From the NCBI GenBank assembly GCA_013399875.1, contig VXAZ01007860.1, positions 496,853 to 560,852 of the forward strand: 64,000 nt of DNA, in the 5' to 3' direction. The notes beneath the pieces are model-generated. The model was given only the letters and a program-made list of their open reading frames with translations. It did not search any database and was not told the DNA's origin. Positions 25,901-46,810 of the stretch are shown one piece after another. A program made the translations under genes and the position numbers. Every line of letters starts with the position of its first letter. Within the stretch, counting starts at the first letter, position 1. This DNA comes from Gymnorhina tibicen. Its lineage: Eukaryota > Chordata > Aves > Passeriformes > Artamidae.

Positions 25901-28900
25901 ATCCAAGGAAGTCTGATGTAATTGCAGATTGGGTTAATCACAGGGAAGAATGTGTAATTTCTCTAGCTTTCTTTCAGAACAACTTTCCAGTGCTTCCACT
26001 GCTCTTTAAGAGATGCAGGGCACAGATACTCCCTGAGACTCCTTATGCTTGTGACTGTCCAGCTGTGAAATGAAGAAACTGCACCACTCCCTAAAAAGGA
26101 CCATTGCCCAATTCTTTTCAAAACCTTCTCAAGGTCGAACTCAGGCTCACTCACCAACTTTGTGGTGAAAAAAATAGCCTTTTAGAAAAGCTCTGGTAAC
26201 TTCGTAGCATTCCTGGAATGTCTTTATATTCATCCACAGAATGGCCCACTCACCTCATTTGTCTTCATTTGTGCCCCACCAGGAGCATGGTGGCATCTGA
26301 GAGATTGAGATGAAAGGACAGACCTGCAAGTGGGGGAGGCTGTGACACCAATGTTCCCCTGGGTGCCAGCATGGAGCAGAGGTAGGGTGAGGCCAGGGTG
26401 ACAGTGGAGGCAGTGGGACACAGGGGTAGCCCTGGTGAGTGTCTTGCTGAAAGTGCCAGACTCAGCAGGTCCATGTGAAAACAAGTAACTTTATCGTATG
26501 TTCAGCGAGGAAGCTCTGAAATTCTGTCCCTTGCCTTCTCCCAGCACCTTCAGCAAGTACTTTCAGGCTGTCTTTCCCATTTTTCATGCTCTCTCCTCAT
26601 TGCCAAGTACCTTCAATCCCCAGCTCACCGATGGATGAATGTTGCAGTCAACACCTGATGCCGAGCAAAACTCGACAGATCCACCAGTGACTGGCAGAGA
26701 CACTTGTTGAGCTTGAAAGCATCCCACAAGAGGGGATTTGTGCACAGCACTCTGAACACATCACTTCCACCTTTCACACAAGTGATCCCATTTGGGCTTC
26801 ACATTTTCAAAGATCTTAATTAGAGGTCTTCCTTTGATCTTTCTGGGAACTTTAAAAGACCCAGGAGAAACTGCTGGGATGCTGAATTTACTTCAGTCCC
26901 TGAAACCTCATAAATAAATTCAGCAAGCAATGTTTTTTGACAGTCCAGTTATTTAATAGCCTTGATTAAACCTTTTTAGAATGACTGGAGGCTCTGAATG
27001 TTATTTATTCATATTTAAGCAGAGAAACAGTCACTCATGCACAGAAATCCTCAGTGACTCATGGAATGACGTGCTTCCTTATGCACAGCAATCCTCAGTC
27101 AGTCACACAGTGACACACTCCTGCCCATACATATTTAGTAACATGCACAGTGACAGCCTGGCCCAGAGCACTGATTTTAGAGATCTTTGCAGGCTCCCAC
27201 AAGGGCCTCCTCTCCCTTGAAGCTGAAAACAAAACTCCCCAGTGACTCCAGTCCATGGTATCAAAAGAGGCTCATCCACCTTCTCCTCTGAGCTGAGCCT
27301 TTTCTCTCTACTATGGCATTTTCCTGCTGAGGGTTCCCCTAGGGTCTCTAATGCACTTATGAAAGGAAATCTCATTTTCACTACCTTCACATTTTAATAT
27401 CTGAATGGCAAAGAGCTGCTGTTCTGCATTTTGGGTTTTGTTTGGCTTTATATGGAAATTCTACATTAAACATTACATGACAGTAAAGGGGATGAGATGG
27501 CTCAGGAGATCAGTAATGGGCTGTGAAGCCTTTCCTTTCTAGGCCAGTGCTCCAGTTCGTTCTGGGCTGTTTTAGCTGGATTTAACATAGGAAAACAGTG
27601 AGCTCATTTAAAAGGTCTGAGCTCTCTGAAACGAATTAGATTTAAAATTAACTGACCAGTGACAAAAATATCACTATGCAAATAAACTCCACCAATCAGC
27701 CACTTGCAAAAAACAAATGCAAGCAACATTTTACTTCACCTGGGTAATGATACAAATGAAAATGCTCTGGAAACATACCGGCTGCCAGGGGCACCCCATC
27801 CATCTTCCAGCCCTAATACGTTACACAACTAGCTTTTGTAAGATGCCTGGAAGGTCTTCAGGCTCAGAGTGGGTCAGACCAAGAGAAGCAGGCAGTGACC
27901 AAAAGTTATTCCCTTCTAACTTCACTCATCATCATGCAAATTGCAAATTCATAGCCTCGAGGCTCTTGTAGACAAATATTTAACTTCATATAAAATACAT
28001 AGCCATATCCTAACTGCAGATGGCAACATTCTGCCCAGAGATATGACACCAACAAGAAACATAATAAAACAAACAACTCTTTTAGCACCCTGATACTTGC
28101 AGTGACCCATCAGACACACACTCAATGCAGAGACTGCACATCTACAATGAGTTAGAGAGAACTCTATCTTGTCAAAAAGAGATATAACCTAGTAAAAATG
28201 AGCAAAGAAACCAGCTCCCAGCCCAGAATGCTGTTTTCAGAAACTGCTTGCTTTTTTCGTGTCCTTAAGTACAACGGTGTTGCAGTTTTCTCTAGTGTTT
28301 TAAATAATACGTAAATACAATAAAATAATTAGAACAAACTCTTCAATTCCCTCTCATACTCCATCAAAAAGGCTTTTGCTCAGCTTTTTAACGGCACTAT
28401 GCTTGAAACACCTATTATAAAAATGGAAATGTATTTCACAATACATCACCAGTGGATAAGCTCTAGCTCAGAGTAGGACTACAGATTCATTACTCCACAA
28501 TAAATGTAAATAAGGAGTTCAGTGAACATGGGGAGCACACGACTATTTATAGTGACATTTCAATAAGTCTAAATGTACAGGTACTTGAGAAGCAATAGAA
28601 CTGTTATTACAACTTTGCACTATAAATGAAATCTAATAAAACACAAATGAGAATGAATAGAAACTATTTCCAGAATATCAACTAACAGTAGTGGAACATA
28701 AACAAATGGGTTTTCTAAATCAATCAGAATACTGAGGACTGATGCCCATGCCTAGAAATGGTTCCAAGTGTCATTTTTCATAGTGCCATAAGCACCTGAT
28801 TTGACACTTGATTACCTGCATTCAAACATCTTATTTATAATACAGGTATTACATCACCTACACTGTGAAATTCAGTATATGATGAATTGCTGCATGATGC

Positions 28901-29490
28901 TGTGCTACACTGGGTGCAGTCCTGTTCTTTATCCACAATGCTTTTCAAAAACACGGTGAGGGCAAATAAGATGGGAGTTTGTTAATTTTGTGAAAGAGAT
29001 GCTAAGAGAGAGCTCCTTACAAAAATGTCAGGGAAGTGAACACTTGGTGCAAAAATTCTCTTTCAGTCCTCTGAATCAACAGCTAAGCCACCCATGTTGT
29101 ATGCCATAAAACAAATGATCTGTCCTTCAGCTTTCATTAGCTGAATAAATTCAGTATTTAATTCAGCAAGTGCTCAGTGCCACTGATATTAATGTCATCT
29201 AAATGGAGCTGTAATTAGACAGGAAAACCATTCAGTTCATATTTGCATAAGATTTCTACAAACGAATTCTACTGAACAAGGAAAAGCCATAATTAAAGGA
29301 GAAAAATTGCTATCTAGATAAGAAGTGACACCAAAGAGGAACATGTCACACAGCTCGATAACAGAAGAAAAAGATGGAACAGCTGAAATGTTGAATTTGT
29401 TAGAACAGCTATTTCAGAAAAATATGGCAAACAAATATTCTACCTCATCCAGGACACAGTCCAATTGCCTTTGAAATCAGTAGGATCCTC
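22901..29490. other. Intergenic, no gene seen
   Basis: This is about 6.6 kb of non-coding DNA upstream of both genes. It contains a short AP-1-motif-bearing direct repeat at 27,037-27,106 (listed separately). The part from about 27.6 to 29.45 kb is AT-rich and free of recognisable young repeats, so it could harbour conserved regulatory elements, but that cannot be shown from one sequence. Confidence 0.5.
27037..27106. repeat. Short imperfect direct repeat, 44-bp period, with AP-1-type motif
   Basis: The segment ATGCACAGAAATCCTCAGTG (27,037) recurs with few changes as ATGCACAGCAATCCTCAGTC (27,081), 44 bp downstream. The first copy runs into TGACTCA (27,055-27,061), the AP-1 consensus. Whether it binds any factor is unknown. 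Confidence 0.5.
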
Positions 29491-29494
29491 CTAT

Positions 29495-29700
29495 TCCGGA
29501 TCTTTGCATAACCTTTTCCAGGGTTGTTAATCCTGGGAAAAGGGTGTCCAGAGCAGTTGCGCAATCCCCATCCACGGCAACATTTAAGATTCAGCTAGAC
29601 AAGGCCTTGACCAGCCTTATTTGATGTGGAAACTTTCATCAGGAGACTTGGATAGGTGACCTCTGGAGGTCCCTTCCTATCTGATTCATTGTGTTATTTT
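29495..29700 (+). mobile_element. CR1 LINE 3' fragment, sense
   Basis: The order of segments is typical for the end of a CR1 element: GTTGCGCAATCCCCATCC, GACAAGGCCTTGACCAGCC, then GATAGGTGACCTCTGGAGG followed by TCCCTTCCTATCTGATTCATTGTG. The copy is 5'-truncated, as most CR1 insertions are, and diverged, so it is inactive. It directly abuts a second CR1 fragment in the opposite orientation. Confidence 0.85.
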
Positions 29701-29734
29701 AATAATGTCCATTCCAAATACAAGAGAGTTTCTT

Positions 29735-29995
29735 GGCATCAATGCTTGGGGCTCCAGCACAGATTTTCCATTGCTTAACTACTCTTGCTTCAAAGAATTT
29801 TTTTCTGTGTATCAGTTGTAATTCCTCTTGCTGCAGCTTGTGACTGTTGCCTGTCATGTTGTCACTGGGTACCCTTGAGAAGAGCCTGGCTCTGTCTTCT
29901 CTATAAATTCCCTTTAGGTCCTCGAAGACAGCAATTAGATCTTCTCCGCCTTCCCTTCTCCAGATTAAACTGTGTCAGCTCTCTTCATACATCAC
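29735..29995 (-). mobile_element. CR1 LINE fragment, antisense
   Basis: Read on the plus strand this shows the complement of the CR1 3' coding/UTR region: CTTGCTGCAGCTTGTGAC, TGTCATGTTGTCACTGGG, CCTTGAGAAGAGCCTGGCTC, TTTAGGTCCTCGAAGACAGC and CCCTTCTCCAGATTAAACTG. It lacks the usual 3' tail, suggesting it was cut or eroded. The short plus-strand ORF through it is not a gene. Confidence 0.8.
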
Positions 29996-32900
29996 AAAAC
30001 TACGTCCCCTGAACCTTGACACTCTCCCACTGTTGTTCTCTCTCTCTCCCCATATGGCCCCAGGCTGTAAAGTTTCATACCCATTTGCTCTTGTGCCAGA
30101 ATAGGCATTTTGCTCACTCCCCCTAACTTGGCACACTGATAGAAACCCCACTCTCCCATTCTAACCTTTCATTTTGCCAGATACAGCACATCATTTTGGC
30201 CTCCTCCTGTGGGACTGGCTTCTCAGTTTCCTGATCACCTTGGCAGTCTCCTGATAACCTATGTGAATTACTCTCACATCCTGTGACCAATTAAAACAAT
30301 CACATTTTTCATTCTCCTCTGCCACTTCCACCTGACAAGCCTCCAGCACTGAGAGAGAAATTCTTGTCATCAGTCATCCTCTGTCTGACCTTGATTTTTT
30401 TTCTTTTCACCTTTTTCATTTCTGTCACAATGGTGCTGCCATTTATCAGACATCTCCCTCCTCTTCTTCACAAATGAAGCCTCTCAGTGTCACCTATGCA
30501 GCAAATATATCACTATGTGCCAGCCTTTTGATGGGATCAGAGGGAAGAGAAACAAGGAAATTTATGATATTACAATCTCATCATGGAAAAACGATACTAA
30601 TAACTTGCCACCAGACAACAAGTTCTTTCTCCATAACAAAAAATTATAGCTTCCCCCTTTTGTTATAAAATGAGTAACTGATCAGTCTTGCACCAACCCC
30701 TCACCTCAGCAATCTTAATTAATATATGGTAATTAACATATGATGGCACATTAGTTGTGCACATAAATAAAGTATTAGCTTTACTGCATATCTTTCGTCT
30801 CAAAAAACAAAATGAGAAAGCCCCAGTAATAAAAGTGCTGTTCAGTATTTTGTTGAAGTCATGGAAGAAATGTGAAAAAATGCAACTTGAATATCATAGG
30901 AAAGATTAATAGATTTTAATAAAGAAGATGACAACTGAGTGAGCTCCCCAAATCAAGACTCTAATCACTTAACAGCAAAAATATCTCTTTTTGTTTTATC
31001 TCTTATCTTTCTTCTTTTCCCTCTTGATACATTCCACAAATATTCACCAGACAAAATCTAGAAATTTCTTGGGGAATGGCTTTCCAGGGCTAAGATTAAT
31101 GACTGCAAGCATCAGGTATAATAGCGGGGGGAAAAGAAAACACACATGCAAAAAATCTTTACAACATCTAATTCTAGGAGGCCTACTTTAAAATATTATA
31201 TTTGAACATGCCAATTCAGTAGACGTCAGTAAAGATTTCTGCCTCAAGTTATTTTTTTTGTTTCCCATTTCTTTATGTAGTTAAATCAGCAAGTATAAAT
31301 GTCTTCAGACAAAATTATCTTACATCAAACAAATATTGACATGACTTTTAAGGTCAGTTTGCTGCAAGGCCAGGATTTAAAAACAAATTAAATTTGATGT
31401 ATGCTGTTTCAAAGGTCATTTACAAAGGTATATGCTGCACCTATTTTACAATGCAATCCCCAGGGAGGCAAACACATTGAATGCTGCAAGGAGACATTGC
31501 AATGAGGAAGATAATTATGGTAATAGGCAGGTAGGTAATAGAGGCTTAATTAGATCAGAACGAGCATATTATTTAGAGAAAAAGAAATTTCAGTTCATTC
31601 AATTAAAAGTAAATGACAACAACTCAGGTCAGTATTTATTTCGGGTTGAGAGATAATATACTTTCTTGTATCTTTAAAGGGACTGAGACATCACAGCAAA
31701 AGGCAGTAAAAATATTTCATTGTCATCCAGCATAGTCCAGTGTCACCGCATATGAAGGTCTTATCTGCCCCAGAATATTGCCATTCTGATAGAGGCTGTG
31801 CACACACCTGATTTCCTGCTTTTCTTTTCTGATCTCAATAGTTTTCAGTAGTAGAAGTGAGAAGGCATGAATCCTTTGTTATTACGTGAATAGCTGAAGG
31901 AATAAATAAATGTCCATTCCTGCAACATGCCCTCACAGCAAAGGAAGAATTTTTATGAGATAAGCAGAGGAAGAAGTGAGCACAACAACTTTGAAGATGG
32001 TCAGTGTCCATGTGAGCTGGTACATGATGCTGCAATGGCACTACTCAGCTTTGCCACTGGAAAAAGCAAGCCTGCCTTCCCTCAGACAACTGTTCACAAC
32101 ACTCTTTTGCTGAATTATTCCCATTTGAAATGTGATTTTAATGCCTTAAAAACATGTATCTGACCAGCAATCAGTATGTAATCCATAGTGCCACTGCTCT
32201 GCCTTGCCACATGACTCTGAAAGGTGAACAAAAAACAGCAAGGTGGAAAGATATTGCTCAAAATCTCATTGTTCTTTACTCCAGACAGCCACTTATTTTT
32301 GAGAGATTCTGATTTATTAGCATCCTCTGGCCCTTTGTATAGGTAAAACTAACTTTATGAGATGCGTGGTGACATGGCAGAGTGGAACAGAAGAGAAAAG
32401 CAGTGCATGGTGCTGCAGGGTTATGCTTTTAGTGTGGGAAGACCAACAACTCTGCTGTCATTGCATCATTTAGTTTACAGAAGTGAATTCCACTTTTCTC
32501 TCTAGTGTCTTCTGCAGGTAGCTCAGCTTAGGGTTAAGACAGTCACCAATAAATGTGCTGTCTTGAAAGCTCTTGACTAGACAAATACCTTTTTCAGGCA
32601 GTGTGGGGTGGTCCTCACAGAGTCTTGTCCTGTTATCTTGGCCAGCCAGACAGTAGGCATTAAGCAAAGACATTACAGTTCTGGTCCTCTGAAAGGTAAT
32701 ATGGAATGGTAACAGTTCAGAGACACACTCCCTGTCCTTCCACTCTTCTCTCACAAAGGTAACTGAAAACACCTCTAAACATGAGGCTGACTCTTGTTAC
32801 TTTCTGCATTTTCTTTGAAACAAGTCTGCAACCACTCCCCAGAGACTAGTCCAATACTGCTAATGGAAATTCTGTAAGCTCTAAATTGGCTATTCTCATC

Positions 32901-34370
32901 TAATTTTTTTTTAAATTCACTTGTATTACAGCCCTGGGCCACTCTATTGGTCTGAAAAGAAGATGTTTTCCTGTTTTACCATTCATGAGTGAAGTGACAA
33001 ACTCCTGCCATCTAGAGGGTTGTTTCTGGAACATATTCGAGGCAGATACTGTTTCACAGGGTAAAATAAAACTAAGATAAAAATCCTAGTGCCCACATAT
33101 CTCCTTGGAGTTTTTCTAGATTTCTCCTTCTTTTTCATTCATGAGTTTATGTAAAAATGCCCAGTCGCATCTGTGTATGTATAATAGTCCTTCTTCAACA
33201 GCTCCATTCATTCATGAGAGCAGATTAGTTGACTAGGCTAATGATTATAAAATAGATTAAAACTTTCTGCTTGTATTTTTTTTCCCAATGCTATAACATC
33301 TATCCTCATTGTGTTCTTGCATTCATGGCTGCCTAAAACAGACTACAATGGTCACAAGCAGAATACAAGAATATTGGTGATTAATGGCATTCATTAAGAA
33401 AAGTGAGACACACAAAAACCCCTCTAACGTCTCAGAAAAGACGGTATTTTCTACTTAGGTTGTTAGTTAAACAGTGTGTGGCCATGGCTACTGACAATAA
33501 TTAACAATTACTTCTCCCCACACTTTCTCACAAAGAAGAAGCGTCCGGTTAAGTGACCACCACGATTTTGTCTCTAAACAATAATGCTGTTTTCTGTGCA
33601 TCCCACTAACCTGCTGTGAAGATCACATCTTGAAGGAAAAGCATGACAAGCAAATGAATTGTTGTGGGAGAATCAACAGTGGCCTCACAAAAGTTAAAGA
33701 GTGTCTTCCTGGGCAGGCAATGATGGCCAGTGAAAACCTGTGTCTCTCATTAAGCCAAAATCACATTCCATAGCCAGCAGCCAACTTTCAGGAAGAATTA
33801 CGTGACCAAGTACAATGTGAAGCAACACTACCGCCTCACTCGAGTGAATTGGTGCTCAAAGCACACAAAACAATGCCCTAGATCTTACTCATATGAAATA
33901 TGTATGAAACCCTTCCTAGGTGAAAGACCGCAAAATACACTGGAATGCGATCCATGCACTCATCTTCCATTAAATATCTATACAATACATGTTCTAATGA
34001 TTTTCACAGACGGTTTTCTAGGCAATATCCATCTGCGACAGTGACTTGCATAACCTTAGATGAGACACAGCTGTGTGCAGGGTGTTTTTATAGCTCGGGT
34101 ATAATTTCCCTTTTTAAGGTACATTGTATTCCTACCATTAAGATTAATCAATATGTCATTTTAAAAACAGCTCAAGCCACAGATGAAAGATTTCAGAGGT
34201 AACTTTTGAGGTGCCAATTACAATCATAACCAGTTGTTGCAATTACTATGCTCAAAATTTGGTCTCTTGACAAGAGAAAGCTGAGGTGCAATTGCCTCGA
34301 AAGCAAACAAAATTCGAGGATGGACCATCCGCTGAGCAGTAACCCCCACACAAACAGCTTGTAAAAGCCC
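29996..34370. other. Intergenic upstream of ZNF330, no gene seen
   Basis: This is AT-rich DNA without recognised coding exons, RNA genes or clear transposable elements. ORFs are short and domain-free. Confidence 0.55.
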
Positions 34371-34374
34371 TTTC

Positions 34375-34870
34375 TTGATGCCGCGCCGCAGTTCCCTGAG
34401 GGGAAAGGTGCTCGGAACGTTCCCGCCGGGCGGCGCGGGCCGGGCGGGCAGCGCAGTGCGGCGCACCGCCGCTTCCGGCTTCCGCGCGGCCGCCCGAGCC
34501 AGGTGGGAGCGGGGGCGGGCCCGGGGCGCTGAAGGGGCGGCTGTGCCTGAAGGGGGCCGGGCTGGGGACGCTGGGGGTCCTTGTCCCGTGCGGCTTCCTC
34601 GCCTGAGCAGGCGAAGCGGTGTCCGGCTCCCCCATAGCCAAGTGCCGGGAAACGCGGAGCGCGGCGATCCAGGTTGGCAGCGTGATGCGGCACGGTTTGG
34701 GGGGCGAAAATACTGAAGATGAGAGAAAGCGCTAAAAGCTGAACACCGGCAGTGTGCGTGTACACGCGAAGAGCAGCCCTGCTGTCGGAGCTTCATCTCA
34801 CAGCTTCGGAGCAGGTCTCGTCCGGCTCCCGGCGGGACGAGGTGCCGTTCCTGAGGAGGGAATGGGTCAG
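34375..34870 (+). promoter_or_regulatory. ZNF330: CpG island, probable ZNF330 promoter and non-coding exon 1
   Basis: About 500 bp of CpG-dense DNA starts abruptly after AT-rich sequence and lies 2.4-2.9 kb upstream of the first ZNF330 coding exon, with no other gene nearby on that strand. GCTTCCGGCTTCCGCG at 34,471-34,486 contains ETS-type TTCCGG, common at housekeeping start sites. A good donor, CCAG/GTGGGA, lies at 34,502/34,503, so an untranslated exon 1 ending at 34,502 and spliced to 37,282 is plausible. Several GC boxes are present and no TATA box. The exact start and the exon 1 boundary are inferred. The long ORFs on both strands here reflect base composition. Confidence 0.75.
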
Positions 34871-37281
34871 AGGGGCGCCTGAGGAAAGCCCCGCACACTT
34901 GGGCACTTACAGCACAGTAGCTCCCAGATGCTGCGGGCCCACAGTGCAGTTTTTAGCCACCTTGCTTCCAAAAGATGGAGTAAGTCATGGGCATCACAGT
35001 GCCTGGAAAATGATTATTGCATTATTAGGGCGTTCAGTCCATGATCTTTTAAAGTATGAACTACTGTTAGTACAGTTTTGTTTTTTTTAATTGTAGTCCT
35101 GTACGAGTGGTGAAACAGATTTTGAATACACATAGGGTGGAAGCTGTTTGATGGTCAAGCACAGGAAACCTTGAAATACGGATAGCCTCCTCTGGGTGTT
35201 GGTATCTGTGGTGTGACAAGGGTAGCCCCACAGTTCCCTGCCCCCCAGTGAATAGCTTGTTCCAGCTGTTCGCGATGTCTGTGACAGCAGGGTGGGCCGT
35301 GTACCACCAGATAATGAGGCAAGGCACCGTCCTGCTCAGCACAGAAGATCCAGGAACCTGCTGGTGCAGTCAGGGTGTGTCTTTGGGACCTCACCAAGGA
35401 CAAGAAGCCGTGACTTCAGCAGAACTTAGATGCCAGGCATTGTTAATGCACCTCACATAGCACAACCACCAGTTAAAATCCACCAGCAGTCGTTGGAGCT
35501 GTGGTGGGAAATCTGTGGTCTTTGCCCATGGTTGCCTGAACAAACCCATGGTTGCCTGAACAAATAATGCAGCAGGAGAGGAACAGGAGGTGAAAATTTG
35601 CAGAATGGAATGCAGTGCTGGGGACCCAACACTCACATAACATGTTTTAGGGCTCTTCTTTTGAACTGCTGTTCACATCATCCCTACACAGCCTCCCGAT
35701 ATCTGAACTCTGCTTCCATGTGCCACAACATCGGCCATTAAGCTGGAGAGCCACACTCACTCCTGGTGCTGTGACCCAGGCACTCTGCAGCATTTCACTC
35801 CTGAGTAGACTTCAAATGGAGAAACAACCCTTGTGCAGAATGCTCCCAGTTCAGGAGCTCCAGTGCTCTGTAGGGCAGCACAGTTGTACCCCCTGGGACT
35901 GAGCAGGGAACGAGGCATGGACCTACGACCTCTTATTTTAGGTCCTCCAGATGCACTTTTCTCTTCTATGTGCTCCTCAGGGGATCTGGACTGCAGACAG
36001 ATTCCACTGGGTCTTTCCTGCCTGAGCATTTGGTAACAGTGTGCCAAAAGTGGAGGCAGAACACATTGCAGAGGCATTTGAATACTAATTAGTGGTTTCA
36101 AAAGAGGTGATATTCTGATTTGAAAGGAAGTGAAGGTAGACAGGGTTTATTCTGTCATAATTTCTGGAATCATGACTGTTAAGCTCTAATCCAAAATTTA
36201 AAAGATGGTAAATTTCTTAAAAAATTTGAAATGAGGGCGAAGACAACAAACAAATCAAAGCTCAGAGGGAAAGAGTGGTAAGAATATTGATCTGTAGGAT
36301 GTTGTTATTATTGGATGGTGTTTGAAAGCATGGATTCACCCAACAGCTTTGCTAAAAGGACCTGACATTGCAGTTCTGTTGTTACTTAGTTTAGTGCGAC
36401 TTTCTGAAAACTGCCATCTAAAATTTCTTGTAATCTGTGTCCTCAGAAGGCACTGGGGCAGTGCTTCTCATGAAAACAGTTTGTCATTTTGGTGCTTTCC
36501 ATTATGAGGGAATGTGAAGAAGTCAAGGTATAAATACTAACCATTAGATTCTGTTGTTAAATCAGCATTTGAGTGGTTTGAAAATTAGTGTGGAGCCTCA
36601 TATTGGACTCCCAGTGTCAGAAGTGTCACACTCTAAAATAATGACAGTTACTAGTAGGCAGCACAGCAATATAAATTTGACTACAAAGTATGACAGTAAT
36701 ACGATTTAAACATGGTGCAAAATGCTACAGGGTAAGAAAATTGATTTATGTGTGCTATCAAAAGCAAATTTTAGTATCTGGTCAGGACAATTTATTTCTG
36801 TGTTCAGGAAAGTTAGGATTCTTTGGTTTATAAGACCTTTTGAATGAAGGTACTGATTTTTTTTCCTAGTTGAAGCTGCTAGAATTGACTGCCTGTTGAT
36901 GCTGCAGCCGTCCTTACGGATGCTTATTAAACAGGCAAGGCAAACCAAAACCAGAGGTCCATCACAAACAAACCTACAGATGTAATGGTTTTGGTTTTTT
37001 TAAGGCAAACCACTTCAAAGATAGTTAAACACAAAGTTCAGGGCAGCAAAGTTTTCCAGATGACAGGATTCTTTATGGTTCTTCACATGGCTCTTCCTTG
37101 TGGATTGTCCCAGTATTCTGCATTTCAAAAGAAACTTTCAGAAAAGGAAATGGATGGAGATGAAGCACAGTTAATGCAGGAACTGTAAGATCCAGGTTTA
37201 GTGCTGGATGTGTCGTGTATCCATGTATTTACACACACAGTTTTGTGTGCATTCATTCCATACCTATTTTTCTCCCCACAG
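34871..37281 (+). other. ZNF330: Probable ZNF330 5' UTR intron
   Basis: This is the sequence between the CpG island and the acceptor CCCCACAG (ending at 37,281) of the first coding exon; if exon 1 ends at 34,502 the intron also includes the rest of the island. It holds a perfect 20-bp tandem duplication at 35,525-35,564. The 35.1-36.1 kb part has moderate G+C and several short ORFs on both strands, but no protein family was recognised. Confidence 0.55.
35525..35564. repeat. Perfect 20-bp tandem duplication
   Basis: Two identical, directly adjacent 20-bp units (35,525-35,544 and 35,545-35,564), each beginning CCCATGGTTG, lie in the presumed ZNF330 5' UTR intron. Perfect identity suggests a recent duplication, possibly polymorphic. 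Confidence 0.9.
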
Positions 37282-37288
37282 ATAGTGA

Positions 37289-46103
<8,815 letters not shown>

Positions 46104-46525
46104 TATGCTGGCAAGCTAAAAACATTTGGAAGGAGCCAAGCAATGCTTCACTGAGTTGTGTACATGCCAGTAGGATAGATCTATCAGGTACTTACATATC
46201 AGAGTTAGAGAGTAAAGAGTGTGGGACCTCTGCAGTAACTCCAAGGGACATTTTACCTCTAGATGAACTGAAACTGGGTTTGGGACTGGGGGAGAAAATC
46301 AGGATATTTTTATTCCCCTAAACAACAGAATTGTTTTGTCCTTGAGTTACTGAGTATAATGGTTCAATACCATTTTCTCCTATCAACACAGGAATGTGGG
46401 AAAGCTGTAGAACTTGCTTCCAATTGCCCATCAGAAATTTAAGTTATTTTTTACAATAATTTTGTTAACTGATTTCATACATTAATGCAGTGGTGGGTTG
46501 GTGACTGCATTTTTTTGGTCTGCAC

Positions 46526-46531
46526 AATAAA
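46526..46531 (+). terminator. ZNF330: Proximal ZNF330 poly(A) signal (AATAAA)
   Basis: AATAAA lies 423 nt past the stop codon, with cleavage expected about 15-30 nt downstream. Confidence 0.65.
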
Positions 46532-46781
46532 AGTCAACTGCATTCTCTAATGAACTGTCATAAATATTGATTTCCCTTGAATAGCTGGAAAGCAGGTTGT
46601 ATACAAAGTGTAAATTGACACTGAAATGACTTCCTTGTTTATGTCAGTATGGCAGATCAATGTAGTTCTCTGTGTATTTGCACATCACCTTTGCAGCATT
46701 TTTATTATTAGATATTAATTGGTTGGGCTATATATAGTCACTGTAAGAGCACCCCAGATGCTCTTATAAAACTTTTATGGA

Positions 46782-46787
46782 AATAAA
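46782..46787 (+). terminator. ZNF330: Distal ZNF330 poly(A) signal (AATAAA)
   Basis: AATAAA in GGAAATAAAATG is followed by a GT/T-containing stretch (TTGGTATCCTCTC), as at functional sites. Usage relative to the proximal signal is unknown. Confidence 0.6.
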
Positions 46788-46810
46788 ATGTTGGTATCCT
46801 CTCTGCCACA

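Larger units (their letters stand above)
46104..46810 (+). other. ZNF330: ZNF330 3' UTR
   Basis: This is the untranslated region after the ZNF330 stop, AT-rich, with two AATAAA signals at 46,526-46,531 and 46,782-46,787. Both give plausible ends, about 440 or 700 nt of 3' UTR. Confidence 0.75.

Noticed and set aside
34193..34898. Minus-strand ORFs of up to 224 codons at the ZNF330 CpG island
   Set aside because: They are compositionally biased, without domain or homology that I recognise, and run through AT-rich sequence outside the island without splice logic.
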